From NCBI RefSeq assembly GCF_052118625.1, contig NZ_JBQKGW010000017.1:5480-69479 (forward strand): a stretch of DNA of 64,000 nucleotides. The letters are read 5' to 3'. Every line of letters starts with the position of its first letter. The stretch's first letter is position 1. The notes beneath the pieces were generated by a model. It was not told the DNA's origin. It saw only the letters and a list, made by a program, of their open reading frames with translations, and searched no databases. Source of the DNA: Porcincola sp945869225 (GTDB taxonomy: Bacteria > Bacillota > Clostridia > Lachnospirales > Lachnospiraceae). The position numbers were made by a program, and so were the translations under genes. Below, one piece after another: positions 16,613 to 24,472 of the stretch.

Positions 16613-18232
16613 ATGGCAAAGGAATTGAAATATGGAGATGACGCCCGTGAGGGACTGAGAGTTGGCGTTGATAAGCTGGCTGATACTGTTCGTGTTACGC
16701 TCGGGCCGAAGGGTAGAAACGTTGTTCTGGACAAGGAATACGGCAGCCCGGTGATTACGAATGATGGTGTCACGATTGCGAAAGAGATCGAGCTGAAGGA
16801 TCGCTTTGAGAATATGGGTGCTCAGCTGATCCGTGAGGTTGCTTCCAAGACGAACGATGTTGCAGGTGATGGCACGACCACAGCAACCGTTCTTGCTCAG
16901 GCAATGGTTCATGAAGGCATGAAGAACCTGGCTGCAGGGGCGAACCCGATCGTCATGAAGAAGGGTATGAAGAAGGCAACCGATGCGACCGTAAAGGCGA
17001 TCAAGGAGATGAGCCAGAAGGTAAAGGGCAAGGAGCAGATTGCGAAGGTCGCTGCTGTTTCTTCCGGAGATGAGCAGGTTGGCGAGATGGTTGCTGACGC
17101 GATGGAAAAGGTTTCGAAGGATGGCGTCATCACCGTTGAGGAATCCAAGACCATGCAGACAGAGCTGGATCTGGTTGAAGGAATGGAGTTTGACAGAGGA
17201 TATCTTTCCTCCTATTTCGCAACCGATACCGAGAAGATGGAAGCCAACCTGGACGATCCGTATATCATGATTACGGATAAAAAGATCAGCAATGTTCAGG
17301 ATATTCTCCCGCTGCTCGAGCAGATCGTGCAGGCTGGCAAAAAGCTGCTCATTATTGCGGAGGATGTTGAAGGCGAGGCCCTTACAACCTTGATTCTTAA
17401 CAAGCTGAGAGGAACCTTCTCAGTCGTTGCCGTCAAGGCGCCGGGATATGGCGACAGAAGAAAGGATATGCTGCAGGATATCGCAATCCTGACAGGCGGT
17501 ACAGTTATTTCGGATGATCTTGGGATCGAACTCAAGAGCGCGACAATCGATATGCTTGGCAGAGCAAAGAGTGTGAAGGTCACGAAGGAAAACACTGTCA
17601 TCGTCGATGGAGAAGGCGACAAGAACAAGATTCATGAGAGAGTAGACCAGATCAGAGCACAGATTGCAGAGACGAAGTCTTCCTTTGACAAGGAAAAGCT
17701 TCAGGAGCGTCTGGCGAAACTGGCCGGCGGCGTTGCAGTTGTCCGTGTCGGAGCGGCTACCGAGACAGAGATGAAGGATGCCAAATTCCGTATGGAGGAT
17801 GCACTGAATGCAACCAGGGCGGCTGTTGAGGAAGGAATCGTTGTCGGCGGCGGTGCTGCACTGATTCATGCGGCGGCGAAGGCAGCAAAGGAACTGGAAG
17901 GACTGACAGGAGATGAGAAGACGGGTGCTCAGATTGTGCTGAAGGCTCTTGAGGCACCGTTGTTCTACATCGCAGAGAATGCTGGCCTCTCTGGTGCGGT
18001 TGTTGTCAATAAGGTCAAGGAGTCTGCTGATGGGATCGGCTTTGATGCATACAATGACAAGTATGTTGACATGATCGAGGCTGGTATCATCGATCCGGCA
18101 AAGGTGACACGTTCCGCTCTTCAGAATGCGGCGTCTGTCTCCTCTGAGCTTCTGACCACAGAGGCAGTTGTCGGAGATATCAAGGAACCGGCTCCGGCTG
18201 CACCGGCACAGCCGGCAGGCGGAATGTATTGA
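16613..18232 (+). CDS. groEL: Chaperonin GroEL
   Basis: The 60-kDa chaperonin, 539 residues. ATP-binding motifs are intact (TLGPKGRNVVLDK, NDGVTIAKEI, GDGTTTATVLA) as is the C-terminal region with EEGIVVGGGAAL. The C-terminus ends PAQPAGGMY, a short form of the GGM tail. AAAGGAGG lies upstream of the ATG. It is followed by a strong terminator, so groES-groEL forms a two-gene operon separate from clpB. Confidence 0.97.
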   Translation: MAKELKYGDDAREGLRVGVDKLADTVRVTLGPKGRNVVLDKEYGSPVITNDGVTIAKEIELKDRFENMGAQLIREVASKTNDVAGDGTTTATVLAQAMVHEGMKNLAAGANPIVMKKGMKKATDATVKAIKEMSQKVKGKEQIAKVAAVSSGDEQVGEMVADAMEKVSKDGVITVEESKTMQTELDLVEGMEFDRGYLSSYFATDTEKMEANLDDPYIMITDKKISNVQDILPLLEQIVQAGKKLLIIAEDVEGEALTTLILNKLRGTFSVVAVKAPGYGDRRKDMLQDIAILTGGTVISDDLGIELKSATIDMLGRAKSVKVTKENTVIVDGEGDKNKIHERVDQIRAQIAETKSSFDKEKLQERLAKLAGGVAVVRVGAATETEMKDAKFRMEDALNATRAAVEEGIVVGGGAALIHAAAKAAKELEGLTGDEKTGAQIVLKALEAPLFYIAENAGLSGAVVVNKVKESADGIGFDAYNDKYVDMIEAGIIDPAKVTRSALQNAASVSSELLTTEAVVGDIKEPAPAAPAQPAGGMY

Positions 18233-18285
18233 TCCGTTCAGATCAATTCACCGGCGGCTGACGAAAGGACGCCTCAGGCGGTATT

Positions 18286-18313
18286 ACGGGCAGGGAATTC
18301 CCCTGCCCGTTTT
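18286..18313 (+). terminator. Rho-independent terminator after groEL
   Basis: A perfect 10-bp GC-rich stem, ACGGGCAGGG / CCCTGCCCGT, with a 5-nt loop, followed by a short T run. It lies 53 nt after the groEL stop and just upstream of the clpB control region. Confidence 0.85.
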
Positions 18314-18325
18314 CAAATCAGATAA

Positions 18326-18352
18326 TTAGCACTCAACGGTTGACAGTGCTAA
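18326..18352. promoter_or_regulatory. CIRCE operator upstream of clpB, overlapping the -35 box
   Basis: TTAGCACTC, 9-nt spacer, CAGTGCTAA: one mismatch to CIRCE, at the first base of the right arm. That base is the C of the TTGACA -35 hexamer at 18340-18345, so promoter and operator share bases. This places clpB under HrcA together with groESL. Confidence 0.9.
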
Positions 18353-18368
18353 CAATCTGTGCTAGAAC
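18340..18368 (+). promoter_or_regulatory. Sigma-A promoter of clpB
   Basis: Consensus TTGACA (18340-18345), 17-nt spacer, TAGAAC (18363-18368). The -35 is embedded in the right half of the CIRCE operator. Transcription would start near 18375, about 50 nt before the clpB ATG. Confidence 0.75.
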
Positions 18369-18425
18369 AAAAACGTAAAGTGATCTGAAGAATTACAATC
18401 CCTTACAGGAAAGGGGGCGGGAAGA

Positions 18426-21026
18426 ATGAATATACAGAAATTTACGCAAAAATCCATTGATGCTGTCAATCAGCTTGAAAAGGTCGCTTCTGATTTTGGA
18501 AATCAGGAAATCGAGCAGGAACATCTGCTGTATGCACTGCTGCATCAGGATCAGTCTCTGATTGCGGAGCTGGTATCAAAGATGGGAATCGATGAGCGGC
18601 TGTTTGATCATGATCTGACACAGCTGATAGAGACACGGCCGAAGGTTTCCGGCGGACAGGCATATATCGGACAGTATCTGAATAAAGCACTTCTTGGCGC
18701 AGAAGATGAGGCAAAGAAGATGGGGGACAGCTATGTCGCTGTTGAACATCTGTTTCTCAGCATGCTTGACTTTGCATCACCGTCGATGAGAACATTTTTC
18801 CAGAAGGAGAATGTCACGCGGGAGAAATTCCTCCAGGCTTTGTCTACTGTACGTGGCAACCAGGTCGTCAATACGGATACTCCGGAAGATACATACGATG
18901 CTCTGGCAAAGTACGGGACGGAACTTGTCGCAAAGGCTAAGCAGCAGAAGATGGATCCGATCATCGGACGAGATGATGAGATTCGGAATGTCATTCGGAT
19001 TCTCTCGAGAAAGACAAAGAACAACCCGGTTCTAATTGGTGAGCCTGGCGTAGGAAAGACAGCGGTTGTAGAAGGTCTGGCCGAGCGGATCGCAAGAGAG
19101 GATGTCCCGGATTCTCTGAAAAACAAGAAAATTTTTTCTCTTGATATGGGAGCACTCGTGGCAGGCGCCAAGTACAGAGGCGAATTTGAGGAACGGTTGA
19201 AATCGGTACTGAACGAGGTGTCAAAGAGCGAGGGAGAGATTATTCTTTTCATCGATGAGCTGCATCTGATTGTCGGGGCAGGCAAGACCGACGGCGCTAT
19301 GGATGCCGGGAACATGCTGAAACCAATGCTGGCAAGAGGCGAGCTCCACTGCATCGGTGCGACAACGCTTGATGAGTACCGGAAGTACATCGAAAAGGAT
19401 GCCGCACTGGCAAGACGATTCCAGCCTGTGATGGTGGATGAGCCGACCGTGGAGGATACGATCTCCATTTTGAGGGGACTCAAGGAGCGGTATGAAGTCT
19501 ATCACCATGTGAAGATCACGGATGGTGCGCTCGTTGCGGCGGCAACGCTTTCGCACAGATATATCTCTGATCGGTTTCTTCCGGACAAGGCCATCGACCT
19601 GGTCGATGAGGCCTGCGCCCAGATCAAGACAGAGATGGATTCCCTTCCAGCTGAACTGGATGAAATGAACCGGCGCATCATGCAGATGCAGATTGAGGAG
19701 ACGGCGCTGAAGAAGGAGACAGACAATGCCTCAAAGGAGCGTCTGGCTAATCTGCAGAAGGAGCTGGCAGATCTCCAGGAAAAGTTCAAGGCTGAGAAGG
19801 CACAGTGGGAGAATGAGAAGGCTGTCGTCAGCCGCCGCAGTCAGCTGCGCGAACAGATCGAGCAGATAGGCAAGCAGATTGAGGCAGCCAAGCAGAGATC
19901 CGACCTGAATGAAGCGGCACGCTTGCAGTATGGGGAGCTTCCGAAACTGAAGGCGGAACTTGACAAGGAGGAGGACAGTCTGAAGAAGAAGGATTTGTCC
20001 CTTGTCCATGAGGCGGTAACGGAGGATGAAATCGCCCGGGTGGTCAGCAGGTGGACCGGTATTCCGGTTGCAAAGCTGAACCAGGGTGAGCGGCAGAAAA
20101 TTTTACAACTCGGGAGTAAGCTCCATGAACGTGTCATCGGCCAGGATGAGGCGGTGACAAAGGTTGTGGATGCGATTCTCAGATCCAAAGCCGGGATCAA
20201 GGATCCGACACGTCCGATCGGCTCCTTCCTGTTTCTCGGCCCGACCGGTGTCGGAAAGACAGAGCTTGCGAAAGCGCTCGCACAGAATCTGTTTGATGAT
20301 GAGAACAATATGGTACGGATTGATATGAGCGAGTACATGGAGAAGTTCTCCGTGTCCCGGCTGATCGGAGCCCCTCCGGGATATGTCGGGTATGATGAGG
20401 GCGGACAGCTGACAGAGGCAGTGAGACGTCATCCGTACTCGGTTGTCCTGTTCGATGAAATCGAAAAGGCGCATCCTGATGTCTTCAACATTCTGCTTCA
20501 GGTTCTGGACGACGGACGGATCACGGATTCACAGGGCAGGACGGTCGACTTCAAGAATACGATCCTGATTATGACCTCGAACATCGGGTCACAATATCTT
20601 CTCAATGGGATTGAGAAGAATGGAGAGATATCGGAGACTGTCCGGTCAGAGGTTGATGCAGAGCTGAAGACACACTTCAGACCAGAGTTTTTGAACAGGC
20701 TGGATGAGATTATTCTATTCCATCCGCTGTCGAAGGAAAATATTGGCGGGATCATAGACCTGATGATGAAGGAGCTGAACCGCAGGTTAAAAGGTCAGGG
20801 AATAACGCTGAAGCTGACGGACGCAGCGAAGCAGTCTGTCATAGAGGGTGGATATGACCCGGCGTTCGGCGCTCGTCCGCTTCGCAGGTATCTGCAGAAG
20901 AATGTAGAGACACTTGCTGCAAAACTAATCCTGCAGGGCGATGTGCTGGACGGAGATACCATCCTTGTGGATGCGAAGGATGGGAAACTCAGCGCAGACG
21001 TTGTACATGCTGACAAGGAAGCTTGA
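18426..21026 (+). CDS. clpB: ATP-dependent disaggregase ClpB
   Basis: An 866-residue Hsp100 chaperone that works with DnaK to pull apart aggregates. It has the N-terminal repeat domain (MNIQKFTQKSIDAVNQL), a first AAA+ domain with Walker A GEPGVGKTAVVEGLA near residue 204, a long coiled-coil middle domain at about 410-530 that separates ClpB from ClpC and ClpA, and a second AAA+ domain with GPTGVGKTELAKALA near 605. AGGGGGCGGG precedes the ATG. The ClpP-binding loop of ClpA/X types is not expected in this family. It is transcribed from its own CIRCE-controlled promoter. Confidence 0.96.
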   Translation: MNIQKFTQKSIDAVNQLEKVASDFGNQEIEQEHLLYALLHQDQSLIAELVSKMGIDERLFDHDLTQLIETRPKVSGGQAYIGQYLNKALLGAEDEAKKMGDSYVAVEHLFLSMLDFASPSMRTFFQKENVTREKFLQALSTVRGNQVVNTDTPEDTYDALAKYGTELVAKAKQQKMDPIIGRDDEIRNVIRILSRKTKNNPVLIGEPGVGKTAVVEGLAERIAREDVPDSLKNKKIFSLDMGALVAGAKYRGEFEERLKSVLNEVSKSEGEIILFIDELHLIVGAGKTDGAMDAGNMLKPMLARGELHCIGATTLDEYRKYIEKDAALARRFQPVMVDEPTVEDTISILRGLKERYEVYHHVKITDGALVAAATLSHRYISDRFLPDKAIDLVDEACAQIKTEMDSLPAELDEMNRRIMQMQIEETALKKETDNASKERLANLQKELADLQEKFKAEKAQWENEKAVVSRRSQLREQIEQIGKQIEAAKQRSDLNEAARLQYGELPKLKAELDKEEDSLKKKDLSLVHEAVTEDEIARVVSRWTGIPVAKLNQGERQKILQLGSKLHERVIGQDEAVTKVVDAILRSKAGIKDPTRPIGSFLFLGPTGVGKTELAKALAQNLFDDENNMVRIDMSEYMEKFSVSRLIGAPPGYVGYDEGGQLTEAVRRHPYSVVLFDEIEKAHPDVFNILLQVLDDGRITDSQGRTVDFKNTILIMTSNIGSQYLLNGIEKNGEISETVRSEVDAELKTHFRPEFLNRLDEIILFHPLSKENIGGIIDLMMKELNRRLKGQGITLKLTDAAKQSVIEGGYDPAFGARPLRRYLQKNVETLAAKLILQGDVLDGDTILVDAKDGKLSADVVHADKEA

Positions 21027-21046
21027 AACAGGAAAGATTAAGGAGA

Positions 21047-21083
21047 CTGAAGAACCGGGGATGGCCGGTCACCGGTTCTTCAG
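21047..21083. terminator. Long stem-loop between convergent clpB and ABC permease genes
   Basis: A perfect 12-bp stem, CTGAAGAACCGG / CCGGTTCTTCAG (21047-21058 with 21072-21083), 13-nt loop. Its right arm covers the last codons of the minus-strand permease. Neither side is followed by a T run, so intrinsic termination is uncertain; it may instead protect or separate the two converging transcripts. Confidence 0.45.
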
Positions 21084-22301
21084 CCAGTCGATCAGAATGG
21101 ACGCTCCGGAAGAGATCACCGCATAGAGCGCAAGTGGAAGAAACGTCGATGCTCCGTGAAGTGATCTGAGATAAAAGGCTGTCGGAAGAGCTGCCTGCAG
21201 AGCGGGGACGATCTGGAGGTCAAAAAAGACCGGCGTCAGAAAAAGGCAGCCCATCACGACGATTGGGATGGAGGCGGAGAAAAGCGTCATTTTTCCTGTC
21301 AGGATGCGGACCAGATTGCTGAACCCGCAGACCGCAGGAATGTAGAGAAGAAATGGTGCAAGCTCTGACAGGCCGGATCCGACTCCTGAGACGGACAAGG
21401 CGATGAAGGCAAAGAGTCCTCCATCCACGACCGGAATCAGGAGATACAGATAGTGAAGCCAGGGCCTGAGTGAAGGAGACAGCCACACGAAGAGCTGCCG
21501 CTGGTTGTCCTGCATCAGAAAGAGGCAGGCGGCAAAGCAGATCAGGATCAGCGTGATGGCAAGAAGGCCTCTCAGCGGGGACAGGTAGTAGGTGTTGAGT
21601 TCCTGGTCCCGGATCAGGTCGCCATTGAGATAGGAGAGCTGGGAAAAATTGCTGGTAACCAGGGAATGCGAAAGCGCATGATCAAGCCAGGCGTCTCTCT
21701 CCTTTTTATCGGTCGAAAAACCATCTGCATGGACATCCATCCATGCTTTCAGAACATATCTTTCAATTTCCGGATAAAGTTTTCCAAATAATTGTTCTTT
21801 TTCCAACTTCGTGACGATGTCATTGCTGCCGCAGATGACGCGAATCGCATGTTCCTGCATGCCTTTTTTATCGACCGCCTCAGAATCGGGGGCTCCGATG
21901 GCCTGACCGAGGATGCTGAGTGCGCCTCCCGCATCCGTGTCTGAGACAGAAGCATAGGCTGAAAACAGGGCAGAAAGATCCTTTGGGAACAGAAAACCGA
22001 GGCGGACATCTCCGTTGTATACGGCCTGTCTGAGCTGTTTTTCATCAGGATACCGGATGTAGCGGACTGCGCTGCTTTGATCAGAACGTGTCAGCTGGGC
22101 CATCACCCGGGAAGTCAGTTCGTCCTCCGGCTGACCAGGGCAGAATCCGACGGACAGCAGTGCTGTGCTTTCACCGGGAATCTGGCGTGCCAGCAGGGCG
22201 GTCAGCGGGATCAGACACAGAAGAAAAAGAAACAACGGTTTTTTCAGAAAGCGGCGGTTCAAAAGGAATGACCAGAGCAATATTTTTCTGATAGATTTCA
22301 T
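21069..22301 (-). CDS. ABC-2 type transporter permease (second subunit)
   Basis: A 410-residue membrane protein with a single N-terminal transmembrane helix (FLFLLCLIPLTALLARQIPG), a large external loop of about 190 residues, and five or six C-terminal hydrophobic segments. This is the layout of ABC-2 exporters. It starts at 22301 with an ATGA overlap of the upstream permease, and GGAG is placed 8 nt before that ATG; an in-frame ATG at 22313 has a poorer site. With the preceding permease and ATPase it forms a complete three-gene exporter. The substrate cannot be read from the sequence. Confidence 0.75.
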   Translation of the reverse strand: MKSIRKILLWSFLLNRRFLKKPLFLFLLCLIPLTALLARQIPGESTALLSVGFCPGQPEDELTSRVMAQLTRSDQSSAVRYIRYPDEKQLRQAVYNGDVRLGFLFPKDLSALFSAYASVSDTDAGGALSILGQAIGAPDSEAVDKKGMQEHAIRVICGSNDIVTKLEKEQLFGKLYPEIERYVLKAWMDVHADGFSTDKKERDAWLDHALSHSLVTSNFSQLSYLNGDLIRDQELNTYYLSPLRGLLAITLILICFAACLFLMQDNQRQLFVWLSPSLRPWLHYLYLLIPVVDGGLFAFIALSVSGVGSGLSELAPFLLYIPAVCGFSNLVRILTGKMTLFSASIPIVVMGCLFLTPVFFDLQIVPALQAALPTAFYLRSLHGASTFLPLALYAVISSGASILIDWLKNR

Positions 22302-23572
22302 GAGTGACTCCATAACAGTTTCTTTTTTCTCAGGCAGGTTGCAAGCAGGATGAAAACGACGGTCTCTGCCAGCAGGGACACAAGCGGAAGCAGGACACTG
22401 TTGCCTCGGATCAGGCTCTTTCGCAGGTAAAGCATCGCCTGGCCAGTGGGAAGACAGGGCGACAGAATCCGGATGGCTGACGGAAGGCTGGATAGCGGAT
22501 AGAAGACGCCTGAGAGGTAAGCCAGCAGAACCGAGACCAGAAACTGGAGCAGAACGCCGGAGATAAGACTGTCGGCGAGTTCATAAAGAAGCAGATCCAG
22601 TGCGGCTGCCATCAGGACGACAGGAAACGCCTTCAGGGAAAAGAACAGATAGTTCCGGAGAAATCCGCGCGTCCCGCTGCTCAACTCAGAGAAGACGATT
22701 GGCGTCCTTGAAAGCCCCAGCCCGCTCACGGGCATGAAGACCGCCCCTAATAGCAGCATGAATAAAATCAGGGACAGATATTCAGATACAATCTGACTGA
22801 ATGCATGAAATCCCCGGATATGCAGCAGAATCTCAATGGAACGGTCGGTGCGGATGTAGTTACCGGCACACATAACGCCTGTCAGGAGGACAAGCAGAAG
22901 AAACATGGCACAGAGGTAGTAACTCTCAATCGTGAGTGTTCCAGCCGTTTTCATGCGCCGGAGTGTGAACATCTGGCTGCGCGAAAGCAGTTTCCGGATA
23001 CTCAGATAGAGCAGGTCCGTCTGGGCGTCTGAGATGTCCTCTGCGTTGGTGACACCTGATTCTGTATAAAAGTCTGCAAGAGCATAGGAGGCTGATTCCA
23101 TCTGGCCGATCATGGAGGAGACGCAGGCAGAAAGTTCACGAATCAGAAGAGGCTCCAGCGATGCCCCTGAATCTGGAAGGATCAGTGTCATTTTAGATGA
23201 GACGTCGCCGCGTAGCAGTTTGTCGGTAAGCCCCTCGGGAATGATGATCACAGCACTCAGTTTCCCTTTTTTCAGAGCGCCAATCGCGTCTTCATGGCTG
23301 AGCTGCTGAAAACGGACTGCAACCTTGGATGGATCCAGATTCTGGAGCAATTGAATCCCCATTTTCAGATAAGGGGATGAGTCGGAACCGACGATTCCGA
23401 TGGCTGCCTTGCTGTCCTCGTCACCGGTCATTGTACTGGCAGCTTTTGAAGACTGCAGATAGAGCATAGCCCCCAGGATCAGAGCCAGCAGGAAGGTCAT
23501 TGCCAGCATGGCTGGGTAGGTACGGAAAACTTTTTTGATCTGAAGTTCGGTATAGATAATCAGTTGTCTCAT
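22298..23572 (-). CDS. ABC-2 type transporter permease (first subunit)
   Basis: A 424-residue protein beginning MRQLIIYTELQIKKVFRTYP, with a first transmembrane helix (AMLAMTFLLALILGAMLYL), an external loop of roughly 200 residues containing YhgE/ABC-2-like features (AAIGIVGSDSSPYL), and a cluster of C-terminal helices. The same architecture as the downstream permease suggests the two form a heterodimer. It lies 21 nt after the ATPase gene and overlaps the second permease by 4 nt. Its substrate is unknown. Confidence 0.78.
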   Translation of the reverse strand: MRQLIIYTELQIKKVFRTYPAMLAMTFLLALILGAMLYLQSSKAASTMTGDEDSKAAIGIVGSDSSPYLKMGIQLLQNLDPSKVAVRFQQLSHEDAIGALKKGKLSAVIIIPEGLTDKLLRGDVSSKMTLILPDSGASLEPLLIRELSACVSSMIGQMESASYALADFYTESGVTNAEDISDAQTDLLYLSIRKLLSRSQMFTLRRMKTAGTLTIESYYLCAMFLLLVLLTGVMCAGNYIRTDRSIEILLHIRGFHAFSQIVSEYLSLILFMLLLGAVFMPVSGLGLSRTPIVFSELSSGTRGFLRNYLFFSLKAFPVVLMAAALDLLLYELADSLISGVLLQFLVSVLLAYLSGVFYPLSSLPSAIRILSPCLPTGQAMLYLRKSLIRGNSVLLPLVSLLAETVVFILLATCLRKKKLLWSHS

Positions 23573-23593
23573 GTTTTTCGCTTCCGGTCATAG

Positions 23594-24286
23594 TCAGAGT
23601 GCATGAACCAGTTTGCTGATGTCGCCGTCAAATGTATATGGTTTCAGAGAGCCGTTCTTCAGGATGAAGGTCCTGGAACAGGAGACGATTTCCTGAATTT
23701 CATGAGAAGCCATGATGACAATGCCGCCCTGCCCGCAGAATCCTTTCAGGTAGTCAAGAATAACCTGCTTGCAGACCAGGTCCAGCGCTGCACCTGGTTC
23801 ATCCAGAATCAGAATCTTCGGATGATTGGCAACTGCACACCCGATGGAAACCCTTTTTTTCATACCGCCGGAAAGTTTCAGAACCTGGCGGTCCAGAAAG
23901 TCACGAACCTGCAGATCTTTCAGTACGCCGGACTGCAGCTCCTGTGAGAGTGTATGACGTCCGCCCGGGTACCACAGGCGCAGGTTGTCTTTTACGGATA
24001 GTTCCTCGAGAAGCGGCGTAGTCTGGGGAACGTAACCGACCACATGCGAACGGAGAACAGGACGGCGCAGAAGATCGCCGGTTTCCGGGAGAGAGGGTTC
24101 TTCAAGAATAAATTCACCTCCATCAGCCTTCAGTGCACCTGCAAGGATCCCGAGCAGTGTCGACTTTCCGCAGCCATTCTCGCCGAGAATGCCGATCGAG
24201 GTTCCTGAGGATGCGGCGAACGTAATATCCTGCAGAACTTCTTTGTGCCGGTAGCTTTTTCGGATATGGGATATCTGGATTTTCAT
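23594..24286 (-). CDS. ABC transporter ATP-binding protein
   Basis: A 230-residue single nucleotide-binding domain. Walker A is GENGCGKSTLLG near residue 34, the Q-loop is in VGYVPQTTP, the signature is LSGGMKKRVSIG near 139, and Walker B is ILILDEPGAALD, followed by the switch histidine in MASHEIQEI. It energises the two ABC-2 permeases encoded just downstream on the same strand. The best family fit is the drug, lipid or peptide exporter type; I cannot choose between these. Confidence 0.9.
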   Translation of the reverse strand: MKIQISHIRKSYRHKEVLQDITFAASSGTSIGILGENGCGKSTLLGILAGALKADGGEFILEEPSLPETGDLLRRPVLRSHVVGYVPQTTPLLEELSVKDNLRLWYPGGRHTLSQELQSGVLKDLQVRDFLDRQVLKLSGGMKKRVSIGCAVANHPKILILDEPGAALDLVCKQVILDYLKGFCGQGGIVIMASHEIQEIVSCSRTFILKNGSLKPYTFDGDISKLVHAL

Positions 24287-24369
24287 ATATGCCTCAGTGA
24301 CGGTCTTTTAGTGAACGGTGTCCTTCCTACTTTAACATAGAAGGAACAGGGGTGCACACAGGAAAAATG

Positions 24370-24397
24370 ATTTTATCTGTGACAGAATCGTGGGCAA
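24370..24397 (-). promoter_or_regulatory. Candidate promoter for the ABC-2 exporter operon
   Basis: Minus strand: TTGCCC (24397-24392), 16-nt spacer, TAAAAT (24375-24370), about 80 nt before the ATPase gene. The -35 is imperfect. Confidence 0.35.
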
Positions 24398-24416
24398 TTG
24401 TTGGGCACTCTTACAG

Positions 24417-24445
24417 TTGTAATCCCTGAGTAAGTCTGATATATT
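24417..24445 (+). promoter_or_regulatory. Sigma-A promoter of the secreted-protein gene at 24473
   Basis: TTGTAA (24417-24422), 17-nt spacer, TATATT (24440-24445). Transcription would begin near 24452, leaving a leader of only about 20 nt that holds GGAGGCAGG. The -35 sequence is the same as in the codY promoter. Confidence 0.65.
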
Positions 24446-24472
24446 GATCGTACTCATCAAGGAGGCAGGTAT

